Source of the DNA: Bacteroidota bacterium
Lineage (GTDB): Bacteria; Bacteroidota; JABWAT01
Length of the DNA: 64,000 bases
NCBI GenBank assembly: GCA_020161835.1
Contig: JAIUNL010000002.1
Coordinates: 186,001 to 250,000, forward strand
Reading direction: 5' to 3'
Below, one piece after another: positions 26,048 to 35,210 of this stretch; position 1 is the stretch's first letter; each line of letters starts with the position of its first letter. The position numbers were made by a program, and so were the translations under genes. Under the pieces are notes generated by a model. It saw only the letters and a program-made list of their open reading frames with translations, ran no database searches and was not told the origin of the DNA.

Positions 26048-28534
26048 CTACTTACCCTTTTTCGCTTTGGATTGGGGTTTATTTACTGCGTCTGACTTCG
26101 CTCCTTTTTTGGGGGCTCCGGCAGGTGTTGCAGTATCAGTTTTGGGGGGTGCCTGAACAGTTGCAGTTGCTTTTTCATTTAACTTGTCAAGTTGTTCTTT
26201 TGGAATTGGTTTAACCGTAATCGGGTCAAAATAAACACTTCGGTAATCAGTCAGCTTCAACCTGAAATCCCGGTTAACGGAATCAATCCGTGCGACAAAT
26301 GATTTTTGAGATTCAATTTTAGCCAAATCTCCCATATATTTTTCAAACTGTTCTTTTTTCTCTGAAATTGCATTTTTAAGAGCTGACCTGATTTTGAGGT
26401 TATCCTGATTCTCGCTTAACCGACGTTCATATTCCTGAAAAAGAAGTGAGCTGATACCAAAAGCAGAAGCATCGCCCCATCTCTCAATTTCGGTCTGCTG
26501 TTTATAATAATCACGTTCATACAAGCTGATTTCGATTGAATTGTACCTTACCCGCAACTCATCAACAACATCACGCATGTAATCCATTACTTCTCTTTTA
26601 GAAGGATCTGCATTTGAAAGAATGGCGGCGTCTAATTGTTTGTAAATTTCTGTAGCCTTTATATATTCTTTACCGGCAACATCGCGGAACGCCTGAAAAG
26701 AGTTAACCAACCCTTTTTCTGAAGCTCTGATTAAAAGCGGAGCATGTTGGGCAAATAAAATAACGTCACGACCTAACGGATCGGCAGCAACTTTATCTGT
26801 AATTGCTTTAAGAGCGAAATAAGCACTGTCACCAAAGATTACAAGCTCACGTAACCCCTTCTGGCGGACTGCAGTTTTCTTTTTATCCAGGACTGTTAAA
26901 TCAGCACGAAGATCTTCGATAAAGGAATCATCAAATAGCTGGTTATCTTTTCTAAACTGAATTTTCGTTCCAATTCCCAGTTTTCCAGAAACATCGCGAA
27001 TGGTTTCTACCATACTTTGTGCAACAGTCAACGATGCAGCAGGAATTACCTTCGAATCAATATAATCTTCTGCAGCAAGTAATTGCCTTGATAACTGGTT
27101 ACGATTGTCAAAAAAATCGGTCAAAAACTGATTTGCAACCATTCCGTTGATCACATAATTGTAATCAGTTTCAGACTGTTTAATTGTACCCGGATTCTTT
27201 TTCTGACGAATATAACCTTCCAGAAAGACAGCCTGATAAATTAATTCCTGGTTGGTAACGGTACTGATATAATTCTGAACTTTTATCAGTGCAGTATTAT
27301 AATCAGAATTTTGAAGGTCAATCCAGGTTTCAGCAAGAACAGCACTTGAATATTCGGGGTGGTTACGCTGAACCTTGCTAAAATAGTCTCTGCCCATCGC
27401 AAAATATGACTTGGGTGTCAGGTAGACTTTTTTTGCACCTTCATTGCCACCAATTTCTTCATCAGGAAGACCTTCTCTGATCATCTTGACGCCCTTCAGG
27501 TAATGAAGGTAACCCAACTGAAGGAGTGCTGAGGTTTTTATTTTTTTCAGGGCATCAGAATCCCAGGGCCAAAGCGTAATATTTTCAAGTTTTTTATAAG
27601 CCCGCATTCCGCCTTCAATATCATCCAGGTTTACATAACTGTTACCAATAATGTAATTGGCAAGCATGAAACCGGAATATCCTGAAGGGATTGTCTCAAG
27701 AAGGGTAATTGCCTTGCGGTAATCTTCCCGCTGGTGCTGAACAACAGCAAGGAGCATTTGAATATTGTAATAAATAGCATCCTGAGCAGTAATATAATTT
27801 TTCAGCTTTTCCCATTCAAGCAGAAGGTTTTCGGGATTGGCATAGACATAATTTATAAAAAGAATACGATATATGGCCTGATTGGTATAGGCAGAGGCAC
27901 CACTGTATTTCTGGATGACAACACGGTAATCTTCAAGTGCCTTGTTGTAAGCTTTTTGGGCAAAAAGTGCTTCAGCCCGGGCAAAATAAACATCATCAAG
28001 TTGGGTATAAACCGTCTTGTATTCTTCAATCAGGTCATCAAGAGCCAATGTGGAAATACGAAACGAACCTTTGTTGTAAAAATCGAGAGCAATTGCCAGA
28101 CGATTTTGAAATAAACTGGTGCCCCGATCTTTTGAAGATCCGTTCAATAAGATTTCTTTGAATTTATTCAGTTCCCTGATTTGATTTTCAGTTTCGGCAA
28201 AATCCTTAAACTGATCATAAGCATCCTGGTTTTCAAAGGTAAAATAACGACCTTTCCCTGCACCTTTAACTGAATAATCATCCATTTCAATTTTAGGAAA
28301 CTGCAACTGCTGATAAGCCTGTTTGTTAAAATTCGGATCTTCACTGATGCGGTATCTAAGTTCGTCGTAGATTACCCTTGAGTATTCTGCAATGTATGTT
28401 TGTCTTGCTAAAATATAATTAAAGTGGTAAATGGGGGGGGTTTTGAAATTACCACTCAGTACTTCCTGAACCGATTGGGCGTCGGCAGTTAAGTAAGTAA
28501 GGAAAACAGAGGTGATAAGTAGTATTTTTTTCAT
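26048..28534 (-). CDS. Large secreted TPR-repeat protein
   Basis: The 828-residue protein has a signal peptide (MKKILLITSVFLTYLTADAQ) and TPR-like repeats from about residue 140 to 430 (ALFAQKAYNKALEDYRVVIQ, LLAVVQHQREDYRKAITLLE). A longer helical/coiled-coil part follows, then a Lys/Pro/Ala-rich tail (KKGAKSDAVNKPQSKAKKGK). The tail suggests contact with a charged partner such as peptidoglycan or nucleic acid-free surface polymers; this is inference. It is the first gene of the cluster running to 17348, 32 bp ahead of the giant TPR gene. Confidence 0.82.
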   Translation of the reverse strand: MKKILLITSVFLTYLTADAQSVQEVLSGNFKTPPIYHFNYILARQTYIAEYSRVIYDELRYRISEDPNFNKQAYQQLQFPKIEMDDYSVKGAGKGRYFTFENQDAYDQFKDFAETENQIRELNKFKEILLNGSSKDRGTSLFQNRLAIALDFYNKGSFRISTLALDDLIEEYKTVYTQLDDVYFARAEALFAQKAYNKALEDYRVVIQKYSGASAYTNQAIYRILFINYVYANPENLLLEWEKLKNYITAQDAIYYNIQMLLAVVQHQREDYRKAITLLETIPSGYSGFMLANYIIGNSYVNLDDIEGGMRAYKKLENITLWPWDSDALKKIKTSALLQLGYLHYLKGVKMIREGLPDEEIGGNEGAKKVYLTPKSYFAMGRDYFSKVQRNHPEYSSAVLAETWIDLQNSDYNTALIKVQNYISTVTNQELIYQAVFLEGYIRQKKNPGTIKQSETDYNYVINGMVANQFLTDFFDNRNQLSRQLLAAEDYIDSKVIPAASLTVAQSMVETIRDVSGKLGIGTKIQFRKDNQLFDDSFIEDLRADLTVLDKKKTAVRQKGLRELVIFGDSAYFALKAITDKVAADPLGRDVILFAQHAPLLIRASEKGLVNSFQAFRDVAGKEYIKATEIYKQLDAAILSNADPSKREVMDYMRDVVDELRVRYNSIEISLYERDYYKQQTEIERWGDASAFGISSLLFQEYERRLSENQDNLKIRSALKNAISEKKEQFEKYMGDLAKIESQKSFVARIDSVNRDFRLKLTDYRSVYFDPITVKPIPKEQLDKLNEKATATVQAPPKTDTATPAGAPKKGAKSDAVNKPQSKAKKGK

Positions 28535-28585
28535 TTATCTCTCAGAAAAACATCGGTAACGAAAAGGTTTTTCACTTCTAAAACG

Positions 28586-28615
28586 TAAAGATAATAAAAT
28601 GCCGTTTTAAAACAA
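28586..28615 (-). promoter_or_regulatory. Predicted promoter of the TPR gene cluster
   Basis: On the minus strand TTG (complement of 28613-28615), a 19-bp spacer and TATCTTTA (complement of 28586-28593) match the Bacteroidota promoter pattern with one mismatch. The predicted start site lies about 45 bp before the ATG at 28534. Confidence 0.42.
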
Positions 28616-28702
28616 TCTACTCTTTAACATTATTCTAATGAATGTGTACAAATACGTGATATTTTTCACAAGGAAGGTTGGAATCAAAGGATAAAAGGCA
28701 GA

Positions 28703-28726
28703 CTGCCAGAGTATTAGCTCCGGCAG
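28703..28726 (-). terminator. Likely terminator of the dnaE-trxA-trxB genes
   Basis: Arms at 28703-28711 and 28718-28726 form a 9-bp stem with one mismatch and a 6-base loop, ten bases after the trxB stop. The following minus-strand sequence (TCTGCCTTTTATCC) has only a short T-run, so efficiency is uncertain. Confidence 0.45.
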
Positions 28727-28735
28727 CCAGAAAAA

Positions 28736-29689
28736 CTAAACAGAAAGCGGAACTTCTGAGCTACTTTTCACATGCTCAAGGAACTTATATGCTTCAAGCG
28801 CAGCAACACAACCGGAACCCGCAGCAGTAATTGCCTGACGGTATATAGAATCCTGAACATCACCGGCAGCAAAAACCCCCGGAATGTTGGTATGTCCACT
28901 CCGGTCAGTCAGAATATAGCCATGATCATCAAGGTTAAGTATCCCGGTAAAGAGTTCGGTGTTAGGAATATGACCGATAAACACAAAAATGCCATCGGTT
29001 TTCAGGTCATGGCTGCTTTCATTCTCAACATTCTTAATTCTAGCAGCGTAAACACCTGATTCATTGTGGAGAACTTCTTCAACAACAGAATTCCAAACAA
29101 CTTCGATTTTGTCGTTACTGAGAACCCGATTCTGGAGAATAGGACTTCCGCGAAACTTATCACGACGATGAATCAACGTCAGTTTTTTAACAAATCGGGT
29201 AAGAAATAAACTTTCATCAAGTGCTGAATCTCCGCCACCCACCACCACAACATGTTTATCGCGGTAAAAAAAGGCATCACAGGTTGCACAGGTCGACACA
29301 CCTTTGCCGATACTTTCAGTTTCGCCCGGTACGCCAAGCATTCTTGAGCTGGAACCGGTACTGATAATAACTGATTCAGCCAGATATTCTTCACCAACGG
29401 TTGTTTTCAGATAGAAGGGTCTTTTCGAGAAATCAACTTTATCAATTTTATCGTAAACTGTTACGGTTCCAAATTTAGTTGCTTGTTTTTCGAAATTTTC
29501 AGCCAATTCAAGGCCGCCAATGCCATCAGGAAAACCCGGGAAGTTTTCAAGGTCATTGGTCAGAGTAATTTGTCCGCCGGGCTGAACACCCAGAAACTGC
29601 ACCGTATTTAAATTGGCACGGGAGGAATAAATAGCTGCAGTGTATCCGGCAGGGCCACCCCCGATAATACCAACATCAATCGTTTTCAT
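28736..29689 (-). CDS. trxB: Thioredoxin-disulfide reductase
   Basis: The 317-residue flavoprotein moves electrons from NADPH to thioredoxin. It has an N-terminal FAD-binding motif (GIIGGGPAGYTAA, residues 7-19), the redox-active CATC pair (C134 and C137, in STCATCDAFF), an NADPH-binding motif (VVVVGGGDSALDE) and the C-terminal FAD motif (GVFAAGDVQDSIYRQAITAA). It lies 6 bp after trxA, so the reductase and its substrate are made together. Confidence 0.97.
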   Translation of the reverse strand: MKTIDVGIIGGGPAGYTAAIYSSRANLNTVQFLGVQPGGQITLTNDLENFPGFPDGIGGLELAENFEKQATKFGTVTVYDKIDKVDFSKRPFYLKTTVGEEYLAESVIISTGSSSRMLGVPGETESIGKGVSTCATCDAFFYRDKHVVVVGGGDSALDESLFLTRFVKKLTLIHRRDKFRGSPILQNRVLSNDKIEVVWNSVVEEVLHNESGVYAARIKNVENESSHDLKTDGIFVFIGHIPNTELFTGILNLDDHGYILTDRSGHTNIPGVFAAGDVQDSIYRQAITAAGSGCVAALEAYKFLEHVKSSSEVPLSV

Positions 29690-29695
29690 AAATTT

Positions 29696-30019
29696 TCAGT
29701 TTAAATGTGGATTTACTTTTTCAGTCAGCATTTTTTTGGGCATAGCACCCACAATCTGGTCAACAACAACGCCGTTTTTAAAAACAAGCAGCGTAGGAAT
29801 GGACCGTATACCGTATTTGGTTGCAATTACAGGGTTAGAATCAACATCAACTTTGGCAATTTTCAATTTTCCGGCATACTCAGGTACCATTTCTTCAAGA
29901 ATTGGTGCAATCATTTTACAGGGTCCGCACCAGGCAGCCCAAAAATCAACAAGAACAGGTTCAGAAGATTTGATGACTTCCTGTTCAAAAGTAGAGTCAG
30001 TCACGTTAACAGGTTTCAT
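29696..30019 (-). CDS. trxA: Thioredoxin
   Basis: The 107-residue thioredoxin has the canonical active site WAAWCGPCK (C31 and C34), the buried acid in the VDFW strand, and the cis-Pro motif (SIPTLLVFKNG). It is a cytoplasmic disulphide reductant, recycled by the adjacent TrxB. It starts 23 bp after the dnaE stop, suggesting a dnaE-trxA-trxB transcript. Confidence 0.97.
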   Translation of the reverse strand: MKPVNVTDSTFEQEVIKSSEPVLVDFWAAWCGPCKMIAPILEEMVPEYAGKLKIAKVDVDSNPVIATKYGIRSIPTLLVFKNGVVVDQIVGAMPKKMLTEKVNPHLN

Positions 30020-30042
30020 GGGATTTCCTTTTTTAAAAGTTA

Positions 30043-33000
30043 TTAGTTTAAGAATTTCATTGCCCCTTCACCCAATATGGACTGAATACTATCTGCCAGA
30101 GAGGGTGAAATGTTTACACTATAATTTTTTGCCAGCATTCTGATGGGTCTTTGAAGTCCCTGACCTGAAAGTTCAAGATAGACCTGCGCACTACCCTGAT
30201 GAGCAACAAGCAGGTTTTTAACTTTTCTGATACTTTCTTCATTGAGATGAGAGAGATTCAGATTGATCTGAACAGAACCGGTTCGTTTTTTCCTGACGTC
30301 ATCAACTGACTGAATATTTTCAACAAGAATCTTTCCAGTATCAGCGTCACTGTTTCCTTCAAGTTTTCCGCTGACAAGAACAATGTTGTCTTCAACAATC
30401 AAATCTTTAAGTTTCTCAAAAGATTTACTGAAGACAATACATTCTACATTACCATAAAAGTCTTCAACACCAAAAAAGCCCATCATGTTTCCTTTTTTAT
30501 CAACTTTTTTTGTAACCGTGGTAATAATCCCCATAATAGTTACTTGCTGACCAAAAAGTGATGAGTTCAGGCCTGTAATAGCTTGCCTTGCAAAAGATTC
30601 GTATTCTGACCGATATCCATCCATAATATGACCTGAGACATAAAAACCAAGATATTCTTTCTCCTTCGCCAGAATATCTGATTTTTTCCAGGGTTCAGTT
30701 TCGACCAAACCCGGTTCTACTACAATTGCCTTTGGATGATTTTCGGATAAGAATGTGTCAAAAAGACTCGATTGCCCCCGATTTTCTGCTTCGATGAGGT
30801 TTTGGGCATAACTGATTGCCCTTTCAATAGAATCAAATTTTTGTGCACGATGACCTGGCAACGAATCAAAAGCGCCAACCTGAATCAAACTTTCCAGAAC
30901 CTTTTTATTGACAAGTTTAAGATCAATTCTGGCAAAGAAACCAAAAAACGAGGTAAAGGGTCCCTGTTCTTTTCGGGAAGCAATAATACTTTCAACAGCA
31001 TGGATGCCCACATTTTTTACGGCGGCCATTCCAAACCGGATTTTCCCGTTTACTACACTGAATTCCGTTGCAGATTCATTTACATCAGGCGGGAGAACAT
31101 CAATCCCCATCCGTTTACATTCATGGATAAAAAATACGATTTTATCTGTAGAGCTTAATTCTGAGTTCAAACAGGCAGCCATAAATTCAGCCGGATAGTG
31201 GGCTTTCAGAAATGCGGTTTGATAGGCAACAACTGCATAAGCGGCAGAGTGGGATTTATTGAAACCGTATCCGGCAAAGTGAGCCATCAGATCAAAAACT
31301 TTTGTGGCCAGTGCTGGATCAATATTCTGTTCTGCCGCACCTTTTTGAAACCGATCTTTCTGGGCTTCCATTTCCTCGGCTTTCTTTTTGCCCATTGCAC
31401 GCCGGAGTAAATCGGCTGCACCAAGAGAATAACCACCCATTTTCTGGGCAATCTGCATCACCTGTTCCTGATAAACAATAACGCCGTAGGTATCTTTCAG
31501 GATGGGTTCAAGTGCCGGATGGAAATAATCAATCTCTTCCTGGCCATGCTTCCGGTTAATGAAAGACTCAACCATACCTGAACCCAGCGGTCCTGGCCGG
31601 TAAAGTGCATTCATAGCAATCATATCTTCAATACTGGTTGGTTTGAGTTTTTTGAGGTAATCTCTCATTCCTTCAGACTCAAACTGAAACACGCCAATGG
31701 TTTCACCCTTCTGCATCAATTCGAAGGTTTTTTCATCGGTTTCATCAAGAGTTTCAACATCAATAGCAATCTTATAATTTTCTTTGATCATCCTTACTGC
31801 ATCAGCAAGAATGGAAAGGGTTTTCAGACCCAGAAAATCCATTTTGAGCAAGCCGATTTTTTCAGACCAGTCTTTATCATACTGGGTTGTAATTTCATTA
31901 TTGCCGGCTTTATGAAGAGGAACGTAATTGGTTACATCATCCGGGGCAATAACAACCCCAGCAGCGTGCATCGAAGTATGACGGGCTGACCCTTCAAGTA
32001 TTTTTGCAAATTCAATTAATTGTTTGTGGGGATGAGGTCCGTTTAATTCAACTTCTCTCAGATCAGGATTGGTATCAATGGCTTCCTGAATGGTTTTTCC
32101 CGGACCTTCTGGAATCATTTTTGCAATGGTATCAACTTCTTTAAGCGGGATTCCCAAAGCACGGCCTACGTCACGGATTGCACCACGGGCTGCCATCGTA
32201 CCGAATGTGATAATCTGCGTCACGCATTCACGACCGTATTTATTTACCACATAATCAATAACCTTTGACCGGCCTTTGTCATCAAAGTCCATGTCAATAT
32301 CGGGCATGGATACCCGTTCAGGATTCAAAAAGCGTTCGAAAAGAAGATTGTACTTCAACGGATCTATGTTTGTGATTCCGGTTGCATAAGCAACAAGAGA
32401 ACCTGCAGCAGATCCACGACCAGGACCAACGCCAACGCCCAGATCACGTGCGGCCTGAGTAAAGTCCTGAGTGATCAGGAAGTATCCTGAATAACCCATT
32501 TTCTTTATAATTTTGAGTTCAAAGTCAAGACGTTCCGAAATTTCAGTATTGATCTCACCATACCTTTTTTTCAGACCCGTTACACAAAGTTCTTCTAGAA
32601 ACTGATCACCAGACTCGTAACCTTCGGGGAGTTTATAGTGCGGAAGCAGGGTTTCACCAAACTTCCAGTTAAAATCAATCGAATCAGCAATACGAACCGT
32701 ATTCTCAATGGCTTCAGGCAAATGTTTGAATAACTCAGCCATTTCATTTGATGATTTGAAGTAAACCTGATCAGTTGTAAACTTCATTCTCGTAGGATCG
32801 TTGTACTCTTTGCCGGTTGAAAGACACAGCAGAATATCGTGGGCTGCAGAATCTTCTCTTGAAATGTAATGGATATCGTTGGTGGCTACGAGTTTTACAT
32901 TTTTTTCTTTGGCAAATTCAACCAGATAATTATTGGCAACAATTTCTTCTTTAATACCATGGTTCTGAAGTTCCAGGTAAAAATCGTCTCCAAAAATATC

Positions 33001-33480
33001 GACATATTCATCAATAATTCTTCGGCTTCTGTTCAGATCACCTTTTAAGGCAGCATTTGGAACTTCCCCTTTAATACAGGCTGTCAGGGCAATCAAACCC
33101 TCAGAATGTTTCCGCAGAAGTTCACGGTCAATTCTGGGTTTGTAATAATATCCTTCCAAAAAAGATTTGGAACTCAGCTTAACCAGATTTTTATAGCCTG
33201 TGAGGTTTTTGGCAAGTAAAATAAGATGGTACCGTTCTTTGGTATCTTTTTCATACATGCTGGTTGGTGTGATATAAAATTCACTGCCAACAATCGGTTT
33301 CAAACCTGCATCTTTTGCAGTCTTATAAAACTCAGGTGCACCATAAAGATTACCATGGTCAGTAAGTGCAATGGCTTTCTGACCGTTTTCAACGGCTTTT
33401 TCAACCAATCGTTTAATTTTGGCTGCACCATCTAAAAGGGAATACTGGGAATGATTGTGAAGATGAACGAATTCTGCCAT
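30043..33480 (-). CDS. dnaE: DNA polymerase III subunit alpha
   Basis: The replicative polymerase, 1,145 residues from the ATG at 33480. An N-terminal PHP domain (HLHNHSQYSLLDG, ALTDHGNLYG) is followed by the palm with the catalytic acids in PDIDMDFDDKGRSKV. The fingers and HhH regions come next (GYGFNKSHSAAYAVVAY), then an OB-fold domain (VTIMGIITTVTKKVDKKGN). I chose this start because homologues begin with the PHP motif; the frame is open 51 codons further, but that stretch (to 33633) is the divergent promoter region and has no conserved features. It is the first gene of dnaE-trxA-trxB. Confidence 0.96.
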   Translation of the reverse strand: MAEFVHLHNHSQYSLLDGAAKIKRLVEKAVENGQKAIALTDHGNLYGAPEFYKTAKDAGLKPIVGSEFYITPTSMYEKDTKERYHLILLAKNLTGYKNLVKLSSKSFLEGYYYKPRIDRELLRKHSEGLIALTACIKGEVPNAALKGDLNRSRRIIDEYVDIFGDDFYLELQNHGIKEEIVANNYLVEFAKEKNVKLVATNDIHYISREDSAAHDILLCLSTGKEYNDPTRMKFTTDQVYFKSSNEMAELFKHLPEAIENTVRIADSIDFNWKFGETLLPHYKLPEGYESGDQFLEELCVTGLKKRYGEINTEISERLDFELKIIKKMGYSGYFLITQDFTQAARDLGVGVGPGRGSAAGSLVAYATGITNIDPLKYNLLFERFLNPERVSMPDIDMDFDDKGRSKVIDYVVNKYGRECVTQIITFGTMAARGAIRDVGRALGIPLKEVDTIAKMIPEGPGKTIQEAIDTNPDLREVELNGPHPHKQLIEFAKILEGSARHTSMHAAGVVIAPDDVTNYVPLHKAGNNEITTQYDKDWSEKIGLLKMDFLGLKTLSILADAVRMIKENYKIAIDVETLDETDEKTFELMQKGETIGVFQFESEGMRDYLKKLKPTSIEDMIAMNALYRPGPLGSGMVESFINRKHGQEEIDYFHPALEPILKDTYGVIVYQEQVMQIAQKMGGYSLGAADLLRRAMGKKKAEEMEAQKDRFQKGAAEQNIDPALATKVFDLMAHFAGYGFNKSHSAAYAVVAYQTAFLKAHYPAEFMAACLNSELSSTDKIVFFIHECKRMGIDVLPPDVNESATEFSVVNGKIRFGMAAVKNVGIHAVESIIASRKEQGPFTSFFGFFARIDLKLVNKKVLESLIQVGAFDSLPGHRAQKFDSIERAISYAQNLIEAENRGQSSLFDTFLSENHPKAIVVEPGLVETEPWKKSDILAKEKEYLGFYVSGHIMDGYRSEYESFARQAITGLNSSLFGQQVTIMGIITTVTKKVDKKGNMMGFFGVEDFYGNVECIVFSKSFEKLKDLIVEDNIVLVSGKLEGNSDADTGKILVENIQSVDDVRKKRTGSVQINLNLSHLNEESIRKVKNLLVAHQGSAQVYLELSGQGLQRPIRMLAKNYSVNISPSLADSIQSILGEGAMKFLN

Positions 33481-33641
33481 TGATTCTGCCTGTCGCCAAC
33501 ATGATTGGTTTCGGATTGGGGTTTTCATACCGAAACGTCTATTTTTACCTGTTCTATTCCCAACCTCAAAGGAGCTCGGGAAATTCCGTAAAGGTTTGGA
33601 AGATACAATTTCAGGATTTGAAATCATAACCACAGGTCATC

Positions 33642-34517
33642 ATGATGGATCCTAAAAATACACTGGATTCTTACAATAAAGACATTATTGAATACTATAA
33701 CCGGGGAGAGGTTTCTTACAGGGATGCATGGGATTTAGATACGAGTTTGGCATTTCATTTCGGGTTGTGGGATAAGAAAACACGGAATTTACGTGAAGCC
33801 CTTAAACGAACCAATGAAATTATGGCTGAAATGGCCGAAATTACAAAAACCGATAGTGTACTGGATGCAGGATGCGGAGTTGGTGGCAGTCTTTTGTTTT
33901 TAGTTGGTACAATTGGTTGCAAAGGCACCGGTATTACGATTACTCCCCGGCAAGTTGAACTTGCAGAAATTGCTGCAAAAAACAGAAATCTTAGTCACCT
34001 GGTCACCTTTATAGAAATGGATTTCAACAAAACCGATTTCCCGGATGGATCTTTCACCATTTATTGGGGAATCGAATCTCTCTGTTACTCAAAAGATAAA
34101 GCAGCTTTATTACGTGAAGCATTCAGACTTCTGAAACCAGGAGGACGTCTCATTGTTGCAGATGCTTTTTATTCAAAAGAAAATTATTCAGAATCTGATT
34201 GGAAGGCGGTACAACAAATTTGGAATTCATGGGTAGTTGATAAGTTAGCTACCGAAAAGGAATTCAGAAATGGACTTGAATCGGCTGGGTTTCAAAACAT
34301 TTCCTACAAAAATGTAACGAAGATGATCATGCCATCTGCACGGCGGCTTTGGTTTTTCGGCAGAGCTGCACTTTTTGCAGGAATACTGTTTTCACTAATT
34401 GGAAAAAAATATGGAAATCCTCAATGTATCGGGAATACGATTGCAGCCGTTCGGCAATATCAGGGCTTAAAACGAGGATTGTGGGAATACGGGATTTTTT
34501 ACGCTGAAAAAAAATAG
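33642..34517 (+). CDS. Class I SAM-dependent methyltransferase
   Basis: The 291-residue protein has SAM motif I at residues 72-84 (VLDAGCGVGGSLLFL), the acidic motif (FIEMDFNKTDFPDGSF) and a post-core segment LLKPGGRLIVADAF. The opening YNKDIIEYYNRGEVSYRDAW and the C-terminal region (ARRLWFFGRAALFAGILF) resemble the tocopherol/sterol and cyclopropane-synthase-like small-molecule methyltransferases. The substrate is unknown; a quinone or lipid is a guess. It is monocistronic, divergent from dnaE, and ends at a strong terminator. Two adjacent ATG codons (33642 and 33645) follow AGGT; either could start translation. Confidence 0.85.
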   Translation: MMDPKNTLDSYNKDIIEYYNRGEVSYRDAWDLDTSLAFHFGLWDKKTRNLREALKRTNEIMAEMAEITKTDSVLDAGCGVGGSLLFLVGTIGCKGTGITITPRQVELAEIAAKNRNLSHLVTFIEMDFNKTDFPDGSFTIYWGIESLCYSKDKAALLREAFRLLKPGGRLIVADAFYSKENYSESDWKAVQQIWNSWVVDKLATEKEFRNGLESAGFQNISYKNVTKMIMPSARRLWFFGRAALFAGILFSLIGKKYGNPQCIGNTIAAVRQYQGLKRGLWEYGIFYAEKK

Positions 34518-34541
34518 CCGGCAAAAGCCGGCTATTTTTTT
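34507..34541. terminator. Bidirectional terminator between the methyltransferase and tRNA-Arg
   Basis: A perfect stem TAGCCGGC / GCCGGCTA (34515-34522 with 34527-34534) with an AAAA loop is flanked by A-runs and T-runs on either side, so it works for the plus-strand methyltransferase and for the minus-strand nadD/tRNA-Arg transcript. Confidence 0.92.
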
Positions 34542-34542
34542 G

Positions 34543-34616
<74 letters not shown>

Positions 34617-34622
34617 ATTTTT

Positions 34623-35210
34623 TTAATTTTTATATAAGCCATTATTTATTATAAAGTTCTGAACCTGATCAGGTAAAAGCAAATCAGTGTTTTTCCCTGT
34701 TTTTATCCGGTTCCGGATATCAGTTGAAGAAATATCAAGTACAGGCGCCGATGAACGAAAAATTTTACTCTGAAACGAATGTAAATCCGGGTGCAGGATA
34801 AATGAACTGCAATCCTTCCGGAATACGATCAGACTCACTTCATCCAAAATGGCTTTCCATTCTTTCCAGGTATTCAACACAGCGAGATTATCTTCACCAA
34901 GCAATAAAAAAAGCTCAGAGTCAGGGTTTTGGCTTTTCAGGATTTTAACTGTATCGACCATATAGGAAAGCCCAACCCGATCGGTTTCAACCGTTGAAAC
35001 ACCAAGAATTGGCCAGGGGGTAATTGCAAGGGAAATCATTTCGAGGCGTAAAGAAGACGGGCTGATCACGTTTACAGCTTTATTTGGCGGCAACCCGGCT
35101 GGCAAAAAAAAAAGCCGGTCCAGGGTAAACTCTTCAAGAACATGTAAAGCAACCCTCAGGTGGCCAAGGTGAACAGGGTCAAAGGTTCCGCAAAAAAAAC
35201 CAATTTTCAT
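34623..35210 (-). CDS. nadD: Nicotinate-nucleotide adenylyltransferase
   Basis: The 195-residue enzyme makes deamido-NAD from nicotinate mononucleotide and ATP. The nucleotidyltransferase signature GTFDPVHLGH is at residues 8-17 and ISSTDIRNRI near the C-terminus is the second ATP-binding motif. Length fits bacterial NadD. Its ATG overlaps the stop of bamD by 4 bp, so translation is probably coupled. Confidence 0.95.
   Translation of the reverse strand: MKIGFFCGTFDPVHLGHLRVALHVLEEFTLDRLFFLPAGLPPNKAVNVISPSSLRLEMISLAITPWPILGVSTVETDRVGLSYMVDTVKILKSQNPDSELFLLLGEDNLAVLNTWKEWKAILDEVSLIVFRKDCSSFILHPDLHSFQSKIFRSSAPVLDISSTDIRNRIKTGKNTDLLLPDQVQNFIINNGLYKN

Noticed and set aside
28703..28726. Riboswitch-like hairpin after trxB
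   Set aside because: It is downstream of the gene and simple; a terminator is the better explanation.
33481..33633. Fifty-one extra N-terminal codons of dnaE
   Set aside because: They precede the conserved PHP start, lie in the divergent promoter region and show no conservation signal.
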